Shown here in pieces: positions 7,837 through 14,303 of a stretch of DNA of 29,943 bases. Source of the DNA: an uncultured Solobacterium sp. (GTDB lineage: Bacteria > Bacillota_I > Bacilli_A > Erysipelotrichales > Erysipelotrichaceae); NCBI GenBank assembly GCA_905235315.1, contig CAJOLG010000003.1, positions 1-29,943 of the forward strand, in the 5' to 3' direction. The notes below the pieces were generated by a model. It had not been told where the DNA came from. It saw only the letters and a program-made list of their open reading frames with translations, and made no database searches. Every line of letters begins with the position of its first letter. The stretch's first letter is position 1. The position numbers and the translations under genes are program-made.

Positions 7837-7946
7837 AATCCGCGCCGGCCGAAGTACAATGGTACTGCGGCTGAAGCTGCAGGAATCCGTAAACCAGAAG
7901 GTATGCGCAGGGCACGGAAGGTGCCGGTATACCTTTTCTTTGTTTT
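7837..7946 (+). promoter_or_regulatory. Structured leader with terminator-like hairpin before the ECF gene
   Basis: A hairpin forms from GCCG/AGTAC and GTACT/CGGC around 7847-7872. A second, terminator-like hairpin has AAGGTAT (7898-7904) pairing with ATACCTT (7929-7935), with inner GGCAC/GTGCC (7911-7915 / 7921-7925), followed by the T-rich TTCTTTGTTTT. The ribosome site of the ECF gene begins only 2 bases later. This is the layout of a riboswitch or attenuator. I could not match it to the TPP, FMN, cobalamin, THF, preQ1 or SAM consensus from memory. Confidence 0.5.
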
Positions 7947-7960
7947 GGAGGGACGATCTT

Positions 7961-8482
7961 GTGAACAATACCAGAAAACTTACTCTGGCCGCGATGTTTC
8001 TTGCGCTTGGCCAGGTGCTTCCGTTTATCACCGGACAGATTCCGCAGATCGGTGCGATGCTGCTGCCGATGCATTTCCCGGTGTTTCTGTGCGCGTTTTT
8101 CTGCGGCCCGCAGGCTGCGGCAGTGATTGGGTTTATCTGCCCGCTGCTGCGCGGCGTCCTGTTCGGCATGCCGGTGCTGATTCCCAACGGTACTGCCATG
8201 GCATTTGAACTGATGACCTACGGGTTTGTGACGGGTCATGTTTACCGCCGGTTCAGGACAAAAACACCTGCGGCTGTCTATACTTCGCTTGTGTGCGGGA
8301 TGCTGGCGGGAAGAGTGGTCTGGGGAATTGCGGAAGTGATCCTGCTCGGGTTACGCGGCACCGGATTCACCGTGCAGATGTTTCTTGCCGGCGCCTTCCT
8401 CAATGCGCTGCCGGGAATCATCGCCCAGCTGATCCTGATTCCGCTGATTGTAAATGCGCTTGCGTCAAAAACCATTCAATGA
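7961..8482 (+). CDS. ECF transporter S component
   Basis: This 173-residue integral membrane protein has about five to six helices and resembles substrate-binding S components of energy-coupling factor vitamin transporters (ECF_trnsprt family). Characteristic parts are LTLAAMFLALGQVLPF at the N-terminus, GAMLLPMHFPVFLCAFFCGP, the AFELMTYGF segment and the C-terminal FLNALPGIIAQLILIP. S components bind a vitamin or precursor and dock on a shared EcfA-EcfA'-EcfT module, which is not in the window. The GTG start at 7961 is chosen because GGAGGGA lies 6 bp upstream; the longer frame upstream would run through the leader hairpin. The substrate cannot be assigned from sequence alone. Confidence 0.85.
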   Translation: MNNTRKLTLAAMFLALGQVLPFITGQIPQIGAMLLPMHFPVFLCAFFCGPQAAAVIGFICPLLRGVLFGMPVLIPNGTAMAFELMTYGFVTGHVYRRFRTKTPAAVYTSLVCGMLAGRVVWGIAEVILLGLRGTGFTVQMFLAGAFLNALPGIIAQLILIPLIVNALASKTIQ

Positions 8483-8492
8483 CCGTACATTT

Positions 8493-8501
8493 TGTTATAA
8501 T
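8493..8501 (+). promoter_or_regulatory. Extended -10 promoter before the membrane-protein pair
   Basis: TGTTATAAT matches the extended -10 pattern TGnTATAAT perfectly. It lies just after the ECF gene, and transcription would begin near 8507, at the start of the structured leader. Confidence 0.5.
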
Positions 8502-8504
8502 AAG

Positions 8505-8640
8505 GCTGTACGGCAGGAAGCCGTGAGAGCACGCTGCAGCGTGTACAGCAGTTGACGCAATCATTTAAGAGAATTTTATACAGTGTATGCCAGAAGGGAT
8601 GCATTTTGCCGCAGAGGCGGCTGACGCATCCCTTTTTATT
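8505..8640 (+). promoter_or_regulatory. Structured leader RNA with terminator, upstream of the membrane-protein pair
   Basis: GCTGTAC (8505-8511) pairs with GTACAGC (8543-8549). Between them are GGC-AGGAA-GCC (8512-8522) and ACGC-TGCA-GCGT (8531-8542), giving a compact three-way junction. After an A/T-rich linker, AAGGGATGC (8594-8602) pairs with GCATCCCTT (8626-8634), with inner GCCGC/GCGGC (8608-8612 / 8617-8621), and a T run follows: a strong intrinsic terminator ending 6 bases before AAGGAGG. This is an attenuator or riboswitch layout. I do not recognise the fold. Confidence 0.55.
8552..8588 (+). promoter_or_regulatory. Alternative promoter with palindromic operator-like site
   Basis: TTGACG (8552-8557) is followed 17 bp later by TTTATA (8575-8580). 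The perfect palindrome ATACAGTGTAT (8578-8588) overlaps the -10/+1 region. If used, RNA would start almost at the terminator hairpin, so this promoter and the attenuator reading are partly exclusive. Confidence 0.35.
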
Positions 8641-8661
8641 CATTTTAAGGAGGACAGAAAA

Positions 8662-9033
8662 ATGGCATGTTTTGTAGTTCCTGCTGCGGAAGCGGTAATC
8701 GTAAAGGCAATTGAAAAGGCGGAAAACAAAAAGGAAACCGCCGCATCCCCAAAGAAGGGTATTCCGATGAGTGTCAAACTGAAGTGGCTCTCCGGTCTTC
8801 TGATCGGCGGTGCGGTGCTGCTTGCGTTTGAACATGTATGGCACGGAGAGGTTGTTCCCTGGTTCCCGTTCCTGACGGCGATGAATAACCCGGGTGATAC
8901 CGCCGAAATGCTGCATGAGATGGCAACGGTCGGAACCGCAATGGCTGTTCTGGTCACGGCAGTCTGGGGTGTGATGTGCATTGCGGCAGATGCGATCGTA
9001 AAACGCACAGCGAATGAGGTACACGCAGAATGA
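8662..9033 (+). CDS. Conserved small membrane protein, first of a pair
   Basis: This 123-residue protein has no known function. The start is set by AAGGAGG at 8647-8653. It begins MACFVVPAAEA, has a charged Lys/Glu stretch at about 20-35, a hydrophobic helix (about 43-55), the polar aromatic motif FEHVWHGEVVPWFPFL, and a second helix (about 90-108). From memory, similar proteins occur in anaerobic Bacillota, always as uncharacterised proteins and next to the partner found here. The stop overlaps the next start (ATGA), so the two are translationally coupled. The His, Glu and Trp residues of the central motif could bind a metal or cofactor; that is inference only. Confidence 0.8.
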   Translation: MACFVVPAAEAVIVKAIEKAENKKETAASPKKGIPMSVKLKWLSGLLIGGAVLLAFEHVWHGEVVPWFPFLTAMNNPGDTAEMLHEMATVGTAMAVLVTAVWGVMCIAADAIVKRTANEVHAE

Positions 9034-9341
9034 CACTGCTTCTGACCGTATTTGCGGCAGTTATCACAACCGTTCTCTGGTATCGCCGCAAGGATGACAG
9101 TATGCAGCTGGGGCTGCTGATGTTCATGTTCTGGGGCGCGTCCCTGATGTGGTTTGTGGATGCGCTGTTTGAGTACGCGGAACTGAAGGCAGCGTACTTT
9201 ACGCCGGCAGTGGAAGATATGATCAACGACACCTTCCTGGGGCTGAGCGTAATTGCGCTTGCACTTGTGATCTGGGTCGTCCGTCTTCTGATCACGGATC
9301 CGCTTGGAACCGTGAAGAGCGCATTGATGAAACAGAATTGA
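9030..9341 (+). CDS. Conserved small membrane protein, second of a pair
   Basis: This 103-residue protein has about three membrane helices: residues 1-16, the segment LLMFMFWGASLMWFVDALF (about 30-48), and GLSVIALALVIWVVRLLI near the C-terminus. The extra-helical part YAELKAAYFTPAVEDMIND is acidic and well defined. The start overlaps the stop of the preceding gene by 4 bp, and no separate promoter is seen, so the two proteins are made together and may form a membrane complex. Function is unknown. No terminator is visible between this gene and the leuA promoter region. Confidence 0.8.
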   Translation: MTLLLTVFAAVITTVLWYRRKDDSMQLGLLMFMFWGASLMWFVDALFEYAELKAAYFTPAVEDMINDTFLGLSVIALALVIWVVRLLITDPLGTVKSALMKQN

Positions 9342-9352
9342 AACCGCTTAAC

Positions 9353-9367
9353 AATTTTCTGAAAATT
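9353..9367 (+). promoter_or_regulatory. CodY-binding box upstream of leuA
   Basis: AATTTTCTGAAAATT is a perfect match to the CodY consensus AATTTTCWGAAAATT. It ends 2 bp before the -35 of the leu promoter, so bound CodY would block polymerase. CodY responds to branched-chain amino acids and, in many species, to GTP. Confidence 0.85.
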
Positions 9368-9369
9368 TC

Positions 9370-9398
9370 TTGACGAAATGTTTCGATTCAAGTAGTAT
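9370..9398 (+). promoter_or_regulatory. Promoter of the leuACDB-ilvBN operon
   Basis: TTGACG (9370-9375), a 17-bp spacer and TAGTAT (9393-9398) place the start of transcription just before the T-box leader. Confidence 0.8.
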
Positions 9399-9404
9399 TT
9401 ACCC

Positions 9405-9697
9405 AATAGTCAAATGCAGTGACGGGGAAAAATACGGCCGCTGGTGTAATCAGAGAGCTGTCGTCAGGTGAAAGACAGTACCCGAAAGCCGGAATAACTC
9501 ACCCCTAAGCAGCGAGGCTGAACCGCATCCAGTAAGCCGAGCCGGAATTACCTACGTTACAAGGTACGCGATTCGCACAGATTCTGTGCCGATCGTATGA
9601 GTGGCTGCAGTTTCTGCAGCAACGAGAGTGGTACCGCGGTACGCTGATATTACAGCTTCCGTCTCTCAGCGAGATCTCCTGGGAGACGGAAGTTTTT
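9405..9697 (+). promoter_or_regulatory. T-box leader, leucine specifier (CUC)
   Basis: All T-box parts are present: AGAGAGCTG and GGTGAAAGACAGTAC of stem I, the specifier region TAACTCACCCC with CTC at 9498-9500, the conserved AGAGTGGTACCGCGG (9625-9639), and a terminator in which CTTCCGTCTC (9656-9665) pairs with GAGACGGAAG (9683-9692) before five T. Uncharged tRNA-Leu(GAG) would pair with CUC and its ACCA end with the UGGU bulge, favouring the antiterminator. CUC encodes leucine, which fits the leuA operon downstream. Confidence 0.94.
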
Positions 9698-9742
9698 CGT
9701 TTACCGGGAGGATGAAACGGAAATAAGGAGCGAAGAAAAACT

Positions 9743-11419
9743 ATGATGAATGCTGCGAAGTATGCGCCGGGATATTATCCCGCACCCGCCGGAAACGATG
9801 ACTGGGTAAAGAAGGATCACATTGAAAAAGCACCGCAGTGGTGCAGTGTTGACCTTCGTGACGGAAACCAGGCACTGATCATTCCGATGAGCCTTGACGA
9901 AAAGATGGAGTTCTACGAAATGCTTCTGAAGATCGGCTTCAAGGAGATCGAAGTGGGATTCCCGGCTGCGAGCGAAACGGAGTATGAATTCCTGCGCAAA
10001 CTGATTGATGAGAACCGGATTCCGGAAGATGTTACGGTGCAGGTTCTGACCCAGTGCCGTGATCATATCATCCGCAAAACGTTTGAAGCGGTGAAGGGAG
10101 CTCCTGCCGCAATCATCCATTTTTACAATTCCACCAGTGTCGCCCAGCGCGAACAGGTGTTCAAAAAGAGCAAGGAAGAGATCAAGCAGATTGCCGTGGA
10201 AGGCGCAATGCTGGTCAAACAGCTTTCGGAAGAGTATGACGGAAACTTCCGGTTTGAATACTCGCCGGAAAGCTTTACCGGAACCGAGCCGGAATATGCG
10301 CTGGAAGTATGCAATGCCGTGCTCGATGTTATGCAGCCGACACCGGAAAAACCGATGATCATCAATCTGCCTTCGACTGTCCAGATGTCGATGCCGCATG
10401 TCTATGCTTCGCAGATCGAGTACTTCTCCAAGAATCTGAAATACAGAGACGCAGTTGTTCTTTCCCTTCATCCGCACAATGACCGGGGAACCGGTGTTGC
10501 GGATGCGGAACTCGGTGTACTGGCCGGCGCGGACCGCATTGAGTGCTGCCTGTTCGGCAACGGAGAACGCACCGGAAACGTGGATGCGGTAACCCTCGCG
10601 ATGAACATGTACAGCCACGGCGTGGATCCGAAACTCGACTTCTCGGATATGCCGGCAATTGCGGAAACATATGAACGCATTACCCGCATGCAGGTTCATC
10701 AGAGAAGCCCGTACGCAGGCGAACTGGTCTTCGCCGCATTCTCCGGGAGCCACCAGGATGCGATTGCCAAGGGCATGGCATTCCGCGAGGCGCGCGGTGA
10801 TGACCGCTGGACGGTACCGTACATCGTAATCGACCCGCATGATATCGGGCGTACCTATGACGCGGATATCATCCGCATCAACAGTCAGAGCGGCAAGGGC
10901 GGCATCGGCTATGTGCTGGAACAGAAGTACAGCATCACGCTTCCGCCGAAGATGCGGGAAGAACTCGGATACGCAGTCAAGGATGTATCCGATGTCAGCC
11001 ATCGTGAACTGAAGCCGGAAGAAGTATATGAAATATTCCGCAACAAATATCTCAATCTCACCGTGCCGCTGAATATTCTCAGCACCCACTTCATCCAGGA
11101 GGCAAACGATCAGATCACGGCAACCGTGAAGATCTTCCTCAACGGCGAGGAACGCCGGGTTGCGGCAGACGGAAACGGACGTCTGGATGCGGTCGCTGCT
11201 GCGATTTCGGACTTTACCGGAAAAAACTTTGTGCTTGAAACCTACACGGAACATGCGCTGGAAAACAAGTCCTCCGCGATGGCGGCCTGCTATGTCGGCC
11301 TGAGATGGGAGAACGGTTCGGTGACATGGGGTGCCGGATTTGATACGGATATTATCCGTGCCGGCATCAAAGCGCTGGTTTCGGCATTCAATAACGGTTA
11401 TGTGAGGGAGGAACAATGA
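9743..11419 (+). CDS. leuA: 2-isopropylmalate synthase
   Basis: This 558-residue enzyme condenses acetyl-CoA with 2-oxoisovalerate, the committed step of leucine synthesis. It belongs to the longer, fungal-like LeuA type 2: it starts KYAPGYYPAPAGNDDW and has the catalytic SVDLRDGNQ (Arg39, Asp40), the metal-ligand pair His243 and His245 in LHPHNDRGTG, and FGNGERTGN. The C-terminal part from about 430 is the regulatory LeuA dimer domain, the usual site of leucine feedback. The start may be 9743 or the adjacent ATG at 9746; AAGGAG is 12-15 bp upstream. It is first in the T-box/CodY-controlled operon and overlaps leuC by 4 bp. Confidence 0.96.
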   Translation: MMNAAKYAPGYYPAPAGNDDWVKKDHIEKAPQWCSVDLRDGNQALIIPMSLDEKMEFYEMLLKIGFKEIEVGFPAASETEYEFLRKLIDENRIPEDVTVQVLTQCRDHIIRKTFEAVKGAPAAIIHFYNSTSVAQREQVFKKSKEEIKQIAVEGAMLVKQLSEEYDGNFRFEYSPESFTGTEPEYALEVCNAVLDVMQPTPEKPMIINLPSTVQMSMPHVYASQIEYFSKNLKYRDAVVLSLHPHNDRGTGVADAELGVLAGADRIECCLFGNGERTGNVDAVTLAMNMYSHGVDPKLDFSDMPAIAETYERITRMQVHQRSPYAGELVFAAFSGSHQDAIAKGMAFREARGDDRWTVPYIVIDPHDIGRTYDADIIRINSQSGKGGIGYVLEQKYSITLPPKMREELGYAVKDVSDVSHRELKPEEVYEIFRNKYLNLTVPLNILSTHFIQEANDQITATVKIFLNGEERRVAADGNGRLDAVAAAISDFTGKNFVLETYTEHALENKSSAMAACYVGLRWENGSVTWGAGFDTDIIRAGIKALVSAFNNGYVREEQ

Positions 11420-12693
11420 CTATGGGAATGACAATGACACAGAAGATCCTCGCGGCCCACGCGGAGCTTCCGGAAGTTACCGCAGGACAGCTGATCAACG
11501 CAAAGCTGGATCTTGTCCACGGCAATGACATCACAACACCGGTCGCAATCAATGAATTTGAGAAGGCCGGATTTACCGATGTCTTTGACAAAGAAAAGGT
11601 GTCGATTGTACTCGACCACTTTGTCCCGAACAAGGATATCAAAAGCGCTGCCCAGTCCAAACAGTGCCGTCTGTTTGCCGGTGCGCAGGGTGTAACGCAT
11701 TTCTACGATGTCGGAACGATGGGAATTGAACATGCATTACTGCCGGAGAAGGGAATTGTCGGCGCGGGTGACTGTGTCATCGGGGCAGACAGCCACACCT
11801 GCACATACGGTGCGCTCGGTGCCTTCTCAACCGGTGTCGGATCCACTGACATGGCGGCCGGAATGGCCAGCGGGTATGCATGGTTCAAGGTTCCCTCTGC
11901 CATCAAGGTTGTTCTGACCGGAAAACTGAACCCGTATGTATCCGGCAAGGATGTCATCCTTGACCTGATCGGACGCATCGGAGTTGACGGTGCGCTTTAC
12001 AAGAGTCTTGAGTTTACCGGGGAAGGAGCCGCATCCCTCTCCATGGATGACCGCTTCTGCATCTGCAATATGGCCATTGAAGCCGGTGCGAAGAACGGCA
12101 TCTTCCCGGTCGATGAAAAGACCATCGCCTATATGGAAGGCAGAACCGAACGCCCGTATACCGTCTATGAAGCGGATGAAGACGCAGTGTATGACGAAAC
12201 GATTGAAATCAATCTCTCTGAGCTTGTGCCTACGGTATCCTACCCGCATCTGCCGGAGAATACCCATCCTGCTTCCGAGGGATCGGATATCAAAATCGAC
12301 CAGATCGTAATCGGAAGCTGCACCAACGGACGCCTGGAAGATATGGAAGCGGCGTATGAGATCCTCAACGGAAAGAAGATTGCGCCGTGGGTGCGCGGTA
12401 TCATCATTCCCGCAACCATGGAAGTATACCGGGAATGCATCACACGCGGGTATGCGACCGCGTTCATCGATGCCGGCTGTATCATCTCAACCCCGACCTG
12501 CGGGCCGTGCCTCGGCGGGCATATGGGAATCCTGGCGGAAGGGGAGCGCTGCGTTTCCACAACCAACCGGAACTTCGTCGGCCGTATGGGCCATATCAAC
12601 AGCGAAGTGTATCTGGCAAGCCCGGCAACAGCCGCAGCCAGCGCACTGACAGGCTATATCACCGATCCGCGCACGATCATGGAGGACAACTGA
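11416..12693 (+). CDS. leuC: 3-isopropylmalate dehydratase large subunit
   Basis: This 425-residue aconitase-superfamily subunit, together with LeuD, isomerises 2- to 3-isopropylmalate. The three [4Fe-4S] ligands are clear: Cys302 in GSCTNGR and Cys362 and Cys365 in CGPCLGG. GADSHTCTYGALGAF is the typical substrate-loop segment. Length fits the shorter two-subunit (prokaryotic/archaeal-like) LeuC class rather than the roughly 465-residue enterobacterial type. Several ATGs cluster at the start (11416, 11422, 11428); the first overlaps the leuA stop as ATGA, and GGGAGG precedes it. LeuD follows one base after the stop. Confidence 0.95.
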   Translation: MTMGMTMTQKILAAHAELPEVTAGQLINAKLDLVHGNDITTPVAINEFEKAGFTDVFDKEKVSIVLDHFVPNKDIKSAAQSKQCRLFAGAQGVTHFYDVGTMGIEHALLPEKGIVGAGDCVIGADSHTCTYGALGAFSTGVGSTDMAAGMASGYAWFKVPSAIKVVLTGKLNPYVSGKDVILDLIGRIGVDGALYKSLEFTGEGAASLSMDDRFCICNMAIEAGAKNGIFPVDEKTIAYMEGRTERPYTVYEADEDAVYDETIEINLSELVPTVSYPHLPENTHPASEGSDIKIDQIVIGSCTNGRLEDMEAAYEILNGKKIAPWVRGIIIPATMEVYRECITRGYATAFIDAGCIISTPTCGPCLGGHMGILAEGERCVSTTNRNFVGRMGHINSEVYLASPATAAASALTGYITDPRTIMEDN

Positions 12694-12694
12694 A

Positions 12695-13183
12695 ATGGAA
12701 GCGAAGGGAAAAGTATTCAAATACGGCGATAACGTGGATACGGATGTCATCATTCCGGCCCGCTATCTCACTACATCGGATGCGAAGGAACTTGCGGCTC
12801 ATGCGATGGAAGACATCGATACGGATTATGTAAAACAGGTTCAGCCGGGCGATATCATGGTCGCCGGCTGGAACTTCGGATGCGGCTCAAGCCGGGAACA
12901 CGCGCCGCTTGTCATCAAGACCAGCGGAGCTTCTGTCGTAATTGCCAAGAGCTTTGCGCGGATCTTCTACCGCAACGCCATCAACATCGGACTTCCGATC
13001 ATGGAATGCGAAGAGGCAGCGGATGCGATCCGCAGCGGGGATATCGTAAGCGTGGATTTTGACAGCGGTGTCATCCATGATGAAACGACCGGCCAGACCT
13101 TCCAGGCACAGCCGTTCCCGGAATTCATTCAGAATATGATCAAAGCCGGGGGACTGATGAATTCGATCAGGGAGAAGAACTAA
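12695..13183 (+). CDS. leuD: 3-isopropylmalate dehydratase small subunit
   Basis: This 162-residue swivelling-domain partner of LeuC completes the active site. It carries DTDVIIPARYLTTSD near the N-terminus and the catalytic/binding GCGSSREHAP loop. The short length matches the small LeuD type that pairs with the short LeuC found just upstream. GGAGG lies across the leuC 3' end; the gene starts one base after the leuC stop and ends 2 bases before leuB, so the operon is continuous. Confidence 0.95.
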   Translation: MEAKGKVFKYGDNVDTDVIIPARYLTTSDAKELAAHAMEDIDTDYVKQVQPGDIMVAGWNFGCGSSREHAPLVIKTSGASVVIAKSFARIFYRNAINIGLPIMECEEAADAIRSGDIVSVDFDSGVIHDETTGQTFQAQPFPEFIQNMIKAGGLMNSIREKN

Positions 13184-13185
13184 TC

Positions 13186-14256
13186 ATGGAAAAGAAGATT
13201 GCGGTAATCCGCGGAGATCATTCTTCGCGGGAGTTTGTAAGAGAAACACTCCGTGTCATGGACCGGATCGCGGAAAAGTACGGTCATACCTTCCGGTATG
13301 TCGATGTCGCAATGGGCGGTGATGCGATTGACCGGTTCGGAGAACCGCTTCCGGCTGCGGAACTGCAGAAATGCAAGGAGTGCGATTCGGTTCTGCTCGG
13401 ATCTGTCGGCGGTCCGGAATGGGACAGCCTGCCCGGTGACAAGCGCCCGGAGAAAGGTCTGCTTGCCTTACGTGCAGGGATGGGCCTGTATTCCAATGTG
13501 CGCCCGGCAACGATCTGGCCCCAGCTCGCACCCGCAAGCCCGCTCCGTGCGGATATCGCGGCCAACGGAATCGACTTTGTGATCGTTCGTGAGCTGACCG
13601 GAGGTGTTTACTTCGGCGAGCATAAAACCGAAAACAACGGCACGGAAGAAGTGGCGCAGGACAATATGATCTATTCCGCTCACGAGATCGAGCGGATCGG
13701 ACGGATCGGATTTGAGACCGCCCGCAGACGCCGGAAGAAGCTGACAAGCGTAGACAAGGCAAATGTGCTGGATACTTCAAGACTCTGGCGGAAGATCATG
13801 CATCAGCTGAAGGAAGAATACCCGGATGTCGAATACGAAGATATGCTGGTGGACAACTGCGCGATGCAGATTGTCAAAAACCCCGCTCAGTTTGATGTCA
13901 TCGTGACGGAAAACATGTTCGGCGACATCCTGTCGGATGAAGCCAGCATGATCACCGGCTCCATCGGTATGATTCCGTCCTCGTCCCTGGGCGATACGTC
14001 GAACGGTGTCTATGAGCCGATTCACGGCAGCGCACCGGATATTGCGGGGAAGAATATCGTCAACCCGATGGCGTGCATTCTGAGTGCTGCCATGATGTTC
14101 CGGTACAGCTTTGATATGCCGGAAGAAGCAGATGCGATTGAAAAAGCCGTCGGTGCAGTGCTCGACAAAGGGTACCGGACTGCGGATAATCAGAGCGAAG
14201 GATGTACCGTTCTTGGTACAATTGAAATTACGGATAAGATTCTCGAAGAAATCTGA
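13186..14256 (+). CDS. leuB: 3-isopropylmalate dehydrogenase
   Basis: This 356-residue NAD-dependent enzyme oxidises and decarboxylates 3-isopropylmalate to 2-oxoisocaproate. The family signature VTENMFGDILSDEASMITGSIG supplies the metal-binding Asp residues; the substrate-loop segment LLALRAGMGLYSNVRPA gives the Arg residues that contact the malate moiety, and EPIHGSAPDIAGKNIVNP is the NAD loop. The start has the spacer seen for coupled genes, 2 bp after leuD. Isocitrate and tartrate dehydrogenases share the fold, but operon position settles the assignment. Confidence 0.95.
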   Translation: MEKKIAVIRGDHSSREFVRETLRVMDRIAEKYGHTFRYVDVAMGGDAIDRFGEPLPAAELQKCKECDSVLLGSVGGPEWDSLPGDKRPEKGLLALRAGMGLYSNVRPATIWPQLAPASPLRADIAANGIDFVIVRELTGGVYFGEHKTENNGTEEVAQDNMIYSAHEIERIGRIGFETARRRRKKLTSVDKANVLDTSRLWRKIMHQLKEEYPDVEYEDMLVDNCAMQIVKNPAQFDVIVTENMFGDILSDEASMITGSIGMIPSSSLGDTSNGVYEPIHGSAPDIAGKNIVNPMACILSAAMMFRYSFDMPEEADAIEKAVGAVLDKGYRTADNQSEGCTVLGTIEITDKILEEI

Positions 14257-14303
14257 CAGGAACGAAACAGTATTCCGATACGAAATCAAAGGAGGAAATG
14301 CCT

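Noticed and set aside
7775..7960. Longer N-terminus for the ECF S component starting at 7775
   Set aside because: It would cross the terminator of the previous gene and the leader hairpins; GTG at 7961 has a good ribosome site and the protein then starts like its family.
8587..8661. N-terminal extension of the first small membrane protein starting at ATG 8587
   Set aside because: The extension is encoded by the terminator hairpin, and AAGGAGG at 8647 supports the start at 8662.
9712..9726. Four-codon leader peptide (ATG to TAA) between the T-box terminator and leuA
   Set aside because: The GGGAGG abuts the ATG with no spacing, and the T-box already explains control.
9701..11416. A 571-codon open frame on the minus strand opposite leuA
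   Set aside because: It is a shadow of leuA: the plus strand has clear catalytic motifs, a T-box and a ribosome site, while the minus frame has no recognisable domain. The same applies to the long minus frames opposite ilvB (19699-21255), ilvC (21957-22889) and ilvD (22847-24649).
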